A stretch of 64,000 nucleotides of DNA, from NCBI RefSeq assembly GCF_018873765.1, contig NC_057925.1, positions 12,907,568 through 12,971,567 on the forward strand, written 5' to 3'. A program made the translations under genes and the position numbers. The DNA comes from Telopea speciosissima. Taxonomy: Eukaryota; Streptophyta; Magnoliopsida; Proteales; Proteaceae. Positions 57,570 to 64,000 of this stretch are shown here, in pieces; position 1 is the stretch's first letter, and every line of letters starts with the position of its first letter. The notes under the pieces were generated by a model. It saw nothing but the letters and a program-made list of their open reading frames with translations, was not told where the DNA came from and searched no databases.

Positions 57570-58215
57570 GCGGCCACTACTCGGGCGCGGCCGCACATCC
57601 GGGGCGTGGCCTCACCCAGGCGCGGCCTCCTCACCCAGGCGCGGCCTCCTCCCAGCCTCACCCAGGCGCGGCCTCACCTAGGCGCGGCCTCACCCAGCGC
57701 CGGCCTCCTCACCCCGCGGCCTCCTCACCACGCGGCCTCCTCACAGCCTCACCCAGGCGCGGGCCTCACCCAGCGCCGGCCTCCTCACCCCGCGGCCTCC
57801 TCACCCAGGCGCGGCCTCCTCACCTAGGCGCGGCCTCACCCAGCGCCGGCCTCCTCACCCCGCGGCCTCCTCACCACGCGGCCTCCTCACAGCCTCACCC
57901 AGCGCCGGCCTCCTCACCCCGCGGCCTCCTCACCACGCGGCCTCCTCACCCCGCGGCCTCACCCGGGAGCGGCCTCCTCACCCGAGCGCGGCCTCCTCAC
58001 CGAGCGCGGCCTCACCCGAGCGCGGCCTCCTCACGGCGCGGCCTCACCCGAGCGCGGCTTCCTCACCCAGCGCGGCCTCCTCACCGAGGGCGCAGCCTCC
58101 TCACCGGGCGCGGCCTCACCAGCGCGGCCTCCTCTCCAGGCGGCCTCACCCAGCGCGGCCACCACGTGGGCGCGGCCTCACCTAGCGCGGCCACACACCG
58201 GGCGCGGCTTGCACC
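57570..58215 (+). repeat. GC-rich minisatellite in the LTR
   Basis: Dozens of imperfect units near 19-20 bp, such as GCGCGGCCTCCTCACCCAG, with variants CCCGCGGCC and CCACGCGGCC grouped into a higher-order block repeated at about 57690, 57840 and 57895. The composition leaves an open 320-codon Pro/Ala/Arg-rich frame (57317-58279), which I regard as spurious. Confidence 0.9.
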
Positions 58216-58515
58216 CAGCACAGCATCGTGGGCACCTGAGGTGGGGGCCACCCATCTACGACCCCGATCGTATCGCTAAGACTCATGTCACTACCAGGAT
58301 TCTAGACCCTTAGAGGTCACGTCATCCAGGCGGATTCAAGCACCAAGGGCGTTATCACCACACGCGGATATCTATCCACCAAGGATCCCGATGCCACCAG
58401 GACACTCCCTCCGGGGAGATGGCCAATCAGGATAGACCCCGTTACCCAGGGCCTCTATCCACTCAGCGGCACAATCGTCAATCAAGCGGGGACTCTCCAC
58501 ACCGCCATATGCTAC

Positions 58516-58523
58516 TATAAAAG
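58516..58523 (+). promoter_or_regulatory. TATA box in the LTR
   Basis: TATAAAAG about 200 bp before the LTR end, the right place for retroelement transcription start. Confidence 0.6.
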
Positions 58524-58715
58524 GCAAGGTACACAACCCCATAGGGGACAGCTAAACTCATCTTGAATAATCACTTTTCATCTGTTTGCGCCAGGAGATC
58601 TAACTTTGGCATCGGAGAGCCTAGGCGGGACCACACCGGTTCTCTCGATCGACCCCGTTGGTCCACTTGCGGTGACGGCACTCGCAGACCGCTCGACGAT
58701 TTCTTGACGCCTGCA

Positions 58716-58735
58716 TTGGCGCGCGTCGTGGGAAC
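58716..58735 (+). promoter_or_regulatory. Primer-binding site
   Basis: TTGGCGCGCGTCGTGGGAAC resembles the TTGGCGCCGT-type site complementary to a tRNA 3' end in Tat and related Ty3 elements, with a few changes. Confidence 0.6.
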
Positions 58736-58947
58736 GGCGCTAGCCATTACGACTACTAGCTCGCTTCCATACTCATTCAATGGCACGAAGGAAGACTACC
58801 ACCACCAACAACGGAGTAAGGAATGGATCACCACCCCGGAGGGCTCTCGCCGCAGAGCCAACGACCGGACCATGTCCCTCTCGGAGGAGGAGATCCCCTT
58901 AATGACCGATTCGTGATCGCGAGCCCAACAATAACGAGGCCAACGAT

Positions 58948-60470
58948 GTGGTGGTGGAGGTGACACGACCCCAATGCTCCAGCCACGTGGGTCGGATCAA
59001 CGACCCGCAACGACGATCCTCGATGAACAACGACTCTTTCGAGAATACCGACGCAGCGTGCGACATCTCACCGTCGGAGGACTTCACCAAAAGAAGGGTG
59101 GAGTCCATACCTCAACAAGAGCCAAACCCTAGGAGATCATCTCCCAGGGCGCGAGATCGAGAGAGACTTGCGCGACAGCAACCCCACTCTCCGCATGGGA
59201 GCCTTCCCAAAGCATCCCAGGAGAACAAGAGACCTCTCACCACGGTCGAACGTGGGAGGACGCCAACACCCAGGGCGAGGTGTCTAGCCCGCAGAGATCG
59301 GTCCGGAGGTCCGTGTTCGACGGACGACCGGAAGAAAGTCACATACCACGACGGCCGGACCTACAGAGAGGAAAGCCCCTCACCTTCACGGCGGGATTCA
59401 TCACGGCGTGACCATTCCCCATCCCACCAATACTCAAGGCGGGAGGGGACATCCGAGAGAGAGCGTGAACGAGGTCGCGCAGCGAACGTCCGGCCAGCGT
59501 GGGGGAAGACACGGACGAGGAGCTCGATCAAAGACTCCGCGACCTGGATGAGAAGCTGGAAGGGTTGAAGAAGCAAACCAAAGGCGAGACACATTCCATA
59601 CCGGACAACACCCCTTCTCGGGCGAGATCATGTCACCACACTACCTTCCAGGTTTCGACTACCCACCTTTGAACTCTACGTGGTACCACCGACCCTAATG
59701 ACCACATCAACTACTTTAATGGCATGATGACGCTGTATGGGGGTCGGACGTGGTATCCGTCGGGCATTCCCTGCGTCCCTTAAGGGAGTAGCCACATCAT
59801 GGTTCTCAGGCTACGACCGAGATCTATATGCTCGCTTGCGAGCTATGTGAACAGATTCGTCACCCGTTTCCAAAGCAGCGTCAAGCGTAAGAAGACCACC
59901 GTCAATCTACTAAACGTGGTACAGAACCTGGGGAATCTCTCGGGAATACGTTACAGGTTCACCAAGGAGTCCCTGGAGGTTCGAGACTTGGATGACCGGA
60001 CACAGCATGCAGCCCTAGCAGGAGGTATTAGGGACCTGGACTTGATCAAGGACTGGCACGTCATGAGACCAGGACTATGAAAGAGCTCCTGGAGCGGTGC
60101 AACGAGTTTGCAAATATGGCCGAGGTACTACAAGCTAGAACAAAAATAATCGAGGCCAAGCCACGGGACAACAAGAGGCCCAGACCGATGACCGCAAAGA
60201 GGGTAAGAGGTCGAGGACAGAGCGCCGACAAGAGCGAGCGACCGCCCATCCAGGAGGACGGACCGCCGCCCGGAGAGAAGTGAGAGGGCAAGCACCCCCG
60301 AGTTCACACCCCGAACACCACCAGGTCCCGATACTCATGCGGATCCAGGACCGTGACCTACTCCATTGGCCACGACCCATGCTAGCGGCGCCAGAGAAGC
60401 GAAACCCTAACAAATATTGTCTCTTCCACAAAGAGAATGGGCACGACACGAGGAGTGCTATCAATTGAAG
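58948..60470 (+). pseudogene. Tat-like gag (frameshifted)
   Basis: The first part (58948-59568) is a charged Arg/Ser/Glu-rich region (RRSSPRARDRERLARQQ, TSERERERGRAAN), usual at the N-terminus of Tat gag. The core follows in changing frames: HYLPGFDYPPL, DPNDHINYFNGMM, SLASYVNRFVTRF and an EVRDLDD segment. From 60077 there is a KELLERCNEFANMAEV helix and a Lys/Arg-rich tail, then a KYCLFHKENGHDT zinc-knuckle-like end near 60410-60460. Gag would form the particle. Most breaks are single-base frame changes rather than stops. Confidence 0.7.
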
Positions 60471-60779
60471 AGAGAGATAGAACAAGCTGGTAAGCAGGAA
60501 GCTTGAACAAGTATGTGAAGGGGAGACGTGACAACCGCTCGAGGCCAAGGAGATAGAGGTCGCGACGGAGACGAGTGGAGCCGAGACGAGAAGAAAGAAG
60601 AACAGATCGAGAGAGGGCCGCCCGGAAGAGCGGAGAGATGCCACGGAACCTAGTGGCACCAAGGGACCTCCTATCCTCACCATACTTGGAGGACCGGGCA
60701 AGAGTCCACGAGGAAAAGCAAAAGCTCATGCCAGGTTCGTGGGAGTGGCGAGAAGCCCCAACAAGATAGCCAAGCGAGG

Positions 60780-61260
60780 CGGTGATCTCCTTCTCGGATG
60801 AAGACTTGGAAGGACTAAACTTCCCGCATGAAGATGCCCTGGTAGTACAGTGGAGGTAGCCAATCGCATACACAGTGTCTGATAGACACGGGCGTCCGTT
60901 GACGTACTCTCCTTGGACGCCTATCGACATCGGGTTCGGGGACGACCAGCTCAAACCGAGCCCACTTATCTCCATGGATTCTCGGGTGCCACCGCCTCCA
61001 TCAGTACCATAGAGCTACCCGTCACCTTCGGGTACACCCTCAACAAGTAACCATCATGGTAAATTTCATGGTAGTCAAGTCCGTGGTGTCCTTCAACGGC
61101 CTCTTAGGGCGACCATCAATGACGCCCTTAGAGGAGTCATATCACCACTTCACCGAAGATGAAGTTCCCCACCGAGAACGGGGTAGGCGAAGTCCGAGGA
61201 GATCGAGAAGAAGGCAAGGGAGTGCTACGCCACCTTCATGAAAAAGAATAATGGCAACAC
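60780..61260 (+). pseudogene. Ty3 protease (frameshifted)
   Basis: Aspartic protease active site DTG at about 60888, followed after a small length change by SVDVLSLDAYRH. Then YLHGFSGATASISTIELPVTFG and, near 61056, MVNFMVVKSVVSFNGLLGRPS, matching the flap and C-terminal parts of Ty3 proteases. MKFPTENGVGEVRGDREEAR follows near 61160. The shift directly at the active site would destroy activity. Confidence 0.65.
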
Positions 61261-61559
61261 CCGTGGAGTGGCACTCGCCTAGAGAGCATGATCGGTGACC
61301 GGAGAGATGAGTGACGAGAGAGAAGGGGAAGGCCGGTGGAAGACCTCATCCCATGGCCACTCGGCCCAGGATGACCCCTCCAAGGTCGTTCGAGGTCGGC
61401 TCACCGCTAAGCAAGGAAGAAAGAAGAACTTGGACACCTCCTCCAAGCAAACATAGATGTCTTCGCATGGTCAACCTCCGACATGCCAGAATACCACGTT
61501 CCATAGCGGAACACCGACTACATGTCGACCCAACCAGAAGCCCGTTCAACGAAGCGGCG

Positions 61560-62270
61560 TAACTTCGCCCTCGACCGACAAGCGCAATCAAGGAGGAGGT
61601 CGAGAAGCTAAGCCGATCGGGGTTCATCGAGAAAGGAGAAGTTCCCAACCTGGCTCGCCAACGTGGTCATGGTACCAAAGCCAAATAGGAAGTGGAGGAT
61701 GTGTGTCGACTACACCGACCTAAACAAGGCACGCCCAAAAGATGAGTATCCACTTGCCCGGATCGACCCTCGATCGACGCCACCGCCGGCCATGAGATCT
61801 TCGAGTTTCATGGACGCCTACTCCGGATACAACCAGATCCTCATGTATGAGGATGACGAGTCTTACACCGCATTCCGGACGGACAAAGAGAACTACCGCT
61901 ACAACGTCATGCCGTTCGGGTTAAAGAATGCAAGGGCCACCTATCGGAGAATGGTCAACAAGATGTTCGAGGAGCAGATCGGGCGCAACATGGAAGTATA
62001 TGTGGATGACATGCTCGTGAAAAGCGCCCACACCAACCAGCCCGACCGACCTAGAGGAAGCATTCACAAGCGAGGAGGAACCGGATGAAGCTAAACCGCA
62101 AAGTGCGCCTTCGGTGTAACGTCGGGAAAATTCCTGGGGTTCATGGTCTCGGTCCGTGGAATAGAAGCCAACCCATCCAAGATCAAGGCCATCCAAGAGA
62201 TGGCACCTCCTCGAACGATCGGGAGGTGCGAGAGGTTGAATGGAAGGGTTGCCGCCCTTTCCAGGTTCGT
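61560..62270 (+). pseudogene. Ty3 reverse transcriptase (frameshifted)
   Basis: WLANVVMVPKPNRKWRMCVD (cut) opens the domain at about 61648. TDLNKARPKDEYPLARID, FMDAYSGYNQILMYEDDE, YNVMPFGLKNARATYRR and YVDDMLVKS (catalytic DD) follow to 62030. Between 61760 and 61800 a compensating pair of frame changes garbles VDATAGHEI. From 62100, GFMVSVRGIEANPSKIKAIQ is readable in another frame, because an extra A sits in the run at 62127-62130. The residues of this polymerase are well preserved although the frame is not. Confidence 0.85.
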
Positions 62271-62279
62271 GTCATCGAC

Positions 62280-62815
62280 GGTGATAAGTGCTTACCATTC
62301 TTCAAAACATTGAAGAACCTCCGAAGTCCTAAGAACTTCACATGGACGGAAGAGTGCCAAAAGGCGTTCGGAGAATTGAAGGAGTACCTAGAGAGCCCAC
62401 CCTTGCTTGGGCGACCGGAACCTAACGAAGAGTTGCGGCTCTACCTGGCCGCCACCCCTGTCGCGGTCAGCGCAAGATCTCTGAAGGAAGAAGACAAAGT
62501 CCAGAGGCCGATCTACTACGTCGGCCATGTCCGATCGATGCGAGACCAGGTACACAAGGATCGAGAAGGTAGCCTATGCATTGGTAATGGCGGCCAAGAA
62601 GCGACGACCATACTTCCAAGCCCATACCATCACGATCCTCACGACCTACCCTTGAAGAAGATATTGCACAAGCGGATGTCTCCGACGATTGATAGCATGG
62701 GCGGTGGAGTTAAGTGAGCATGACATCGAGTTCCAACCCAGGACTGCCATCAAAGGCCAAGCCTTGGCGGACTTTGTCGTTGAATGCACCTTACCGAGAC
62801 GAGAACCGAGAAAAA
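62280..62815 (+). pseudogene. Ty3 RNase H (frameshifted)
   Basis: PFFKTLKNLRSPKNFTWTEE, CQKAFGELKEYLESPPLL, LYLAATPVAVSA and EEDKVQRPIYYVGHV form the Ty3 RNase H start. VAYALVMAAKKRRPYFQAHT and WAVELSEHDIEFQPRTAIKG (cut) with QALADFVVECTLP give the end. This enzyme removes RNA from the RNA-DNA hybrid. Frame changes occur at about 62480-62560 and 62690. Confidence 0.8.
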
Positions 62816-63130
62816 AATAAAATTTCATGAATGGATGCCTTAGTCACAAAGGCTGCTGCCCAAAAGCAAAGAAGAAAAGAGAGAAGAAAGAAAAATAAAA
62901 AGGGGGTCTTTGGCCATGGCCAAGGACCACAATCGACAAACCATGGTAGAAGTTCAAGGTTCGAGGTTCGAGGTTCGAGGTTCGAGGTCAAGAAGTTCGA
63001 GATGGTTCGAGTTCTAAGGATCGAGAATGCAAGCGTTGATGCACTTGTCGGGCTAGCCAATGATGAACTCGAAACCTGGCCAATGCGAGTATGCGTGGAA
63101 ATATTACATGAGCTAACATGCGGAGAAGAA
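62816..63130 (+). pseudogene. Remnant of a second RNase H domain, degraded
   Basis: Tat elements normally have a second RNase H here. Only a C-terminal-like IENASVDALVGLANDELE remains (about 63022-63080). The rest is a purine-rich run (62865-62905) and a heptamer repeat, GGTTCGA four times (62959-62987). Confidence 0.5.
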
Positions 63131-63149
63131 AGTTAATGAAATTGAGGAG

Positions 63150-64000
63150 GGGCCTAGCTAGATGGACCCTATACTCAACTACCTACAGGAAGACGTCTTA
63201 CCAGAAGACAAGGCCGAGGCAAGGAAGATCGGGATGAGAGCTGCAAAGTACACCGTCCTAGACGGCAGTCGCCCATAAGGGGCAACAACACCACTACTCC
63301 GGTGCCTAGGACCCAAGGGGCGAGTATGCCCTAGCCAAGTCCATGAAGGGATATGTGGAAGCCACATGGGGGACGAGCCCTAGCCTACAAAATCCTCCGC
63401 CAAGGGCTATACGCCACGAATGCAAGAGGAGGCCATCCAATATGCCAAGAAGTGCGAGCAATGTCGGTTGTTCGCCCCAGTACCCCATCTACCCGCCACC
63501 AAGCCGACATCAATCCTCAACCCCATACCTTTTGCCATGTGGGGACTCGACATCTTAGGCAACTTCACCGCAGACAGAAAGAGAAAGTACGGTCGTCGCG
63601 ATCGACTACTTCACCAAGTGGGTTGAAGCTAAACCCTTGGCCAAGATAACGAAGCAGAGATGGAGAAGTTCGTCGCTGACGGCGTCATCTACGAGTTCGG
63701 GTACCACGAATCCTCGTCTCGGACAATGGAAGACAATTCAACAACCCCAAATTCCAAGCATTCATCACACTACAACATCGACTATCGGCCCGTGTCGGTA
63801 GCATACCCCTGAGCCAATGGTCGAGGTGGAGGTCACCAATGTAACGCTCACCGGAAGGAGTCAAGAAAAGGCCGGAAGGAGCCAAAGGCAAGTGGGTAGA
63901 AGAGCTACCCACGTCCCGTGGGCATACCGAACTACGAGACGGACGCCCACAGGAGAGAGCCCATTCCGCCTAGCATATGGCACTGAAGCCATGGTGCAAC
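63150..64000 (+). pseudogene. Ty3 integrase (frameshifted, cut by window end)
   Basis: DPILNYLQEDVLPEDKAEAR, RKIGMRAAKYTVLDG and RCLGPKGR precede the zinc-binding CEQCRLFAP at about 63450. FAMWGLDILGNF holds the first catalytic Asp. DYFTKWVEAKPLAKIT follows in another frame. Near 63950 GESPFRLAYGTEAMV, the end of the integrase core, reaches the window edge. Integrase would insert the DNA copy. Frame changes occur at about 63290, 63420, 63590 and later. Confidence 0.8.

Larger units (their letters stand above)
57464..58715 (+). repeat. 5' LTR of the Tat-like element
   Basis: Begins TGTGATACATCC and ends GACGCCTGCA, just before the primer-binding site. It includes the GC-rich minisatellite and a TATA box. 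Boundaries are inferred from TG...CA form and position, since no second copy is available. Confidence 0.6.
57464..64000 (+). mobile_element. Tat-like Ty3 retrotransposon, cut by the window end
   Basis: Plus-strand order is LTR (57464-58715), primer-binding site, gag, protease, reverse transcriptase, RNase H and integrase, the Ty3 gene order. The element is GC- and CpG-rich compared with all upstream DNA. Protein motifs fit the Tat lineage. Many small frame changes occur. The 3' end and second LTR lie beyond the window. Confidence 0.85.

Noticed and set aside
57317-58279. 320-codon ORF rich in Pro, Ala and Arg
   Set aside because: It runs through a GC-rich minisatellite where stops are rare in every frame. 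The overlapping frame is open too, and no domain is visible.
59112-59342. Minus-strand ORFs opposite the Tat-like gag
   Set aside because: Shadows of the GC-rich, Arg-rich plus-strand gag.
1-64000. CRISPR array, bacterial operon, tRNA or rRNA genes
   Set aside because: Tandem repeats here are minisatellites, microsatellites or transposon parts without regular unique spacers. No cloverleaf or rRNA signature was recognised by eye, and the genes have plant introns.

Overview
This is nuclear DNA of a flowering plant, probably a dicot. The evidence is two spliced subgroup Ib bHLH genes (iron-deficiency regulators of the ORG2/ORG3/bHLH100 type), plant Copia, Ty3 and L1-like lineages (including LINEs with a C-terminal RNase H), TRIMs and many MITEs. 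Nothing bacterial, organellar or viral was seen. The first 57 kb is AT-rich. The last 6.5 kb is GC- and CpG-rich and belongs to a Ty3 element that runs off the window. Species cannot be read from the sequence.

Genes. Only two complete host genes are supported: three-exon bHLH genes on the minus strand at 6514-4815 (238 aa) and 35819-33575 (255 aa). They share exon structure, splice phases and a tiny third exon that is too short for ordinary ORF calling. They look like a local duplication later pushed apart by mobile DNA. Two orphan exons at 48893-48428 with consistent splice phase may be the 3' end of a broken host gene. A 210-codon ORF at 9696-9064 is a host gene fragment inside a MULE-type element.

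Layout. 1-2.8 kb: decayed minus-strand LINE (ORF1, endonuclease) with a tandem 5' region. 2.9-3.5 kb: TRIM-like array. 4.1-7.3 kb: first bHLH gene and MITEs. 8.5-10.1 kb: Pack-MULE-like element. 10.9-13.6 kb: second long-TIR element containing a hAT-like insertion. 13.7-14.3 kb: TIR element with a GGT-rich core. 15.0-20.6 kb: a TIR element split by a young Copia element. 20.7-28.2 kb: an old plus-strand LINE split by a second LINE and by a 2.55-kb solo LTR. 28.3-31.7 kb: old Copia element. 32-36 kb: second bHLH gene and foldback elements. 38.0-45.2 kb: tandem duplication of about 3.2 kb. 45-51 kb: LTR remnant, foldback, orphan exons, two hAT-type MITEs and a LINE fragment. 51.3-53.9 kb: LTR-like noncoding DNA. 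54-55.5 kb: Ty3 gag remnant. 57.5-64 kb: a Tat-like Ty3 element with a GC-rich minisatellite in its 5' LTR.

How it works together. The window is a nested transposon landscape around an iron-homeostasis locus. Several insertions can be ordered because target-site duplications or empty sites survive. I found no CRISPR array, operon, tRNA or rRNA, and no convincing new multi-gene system. The most unusual signal is a set of foldback elements with a common core but dissimilar, internally paired arms.
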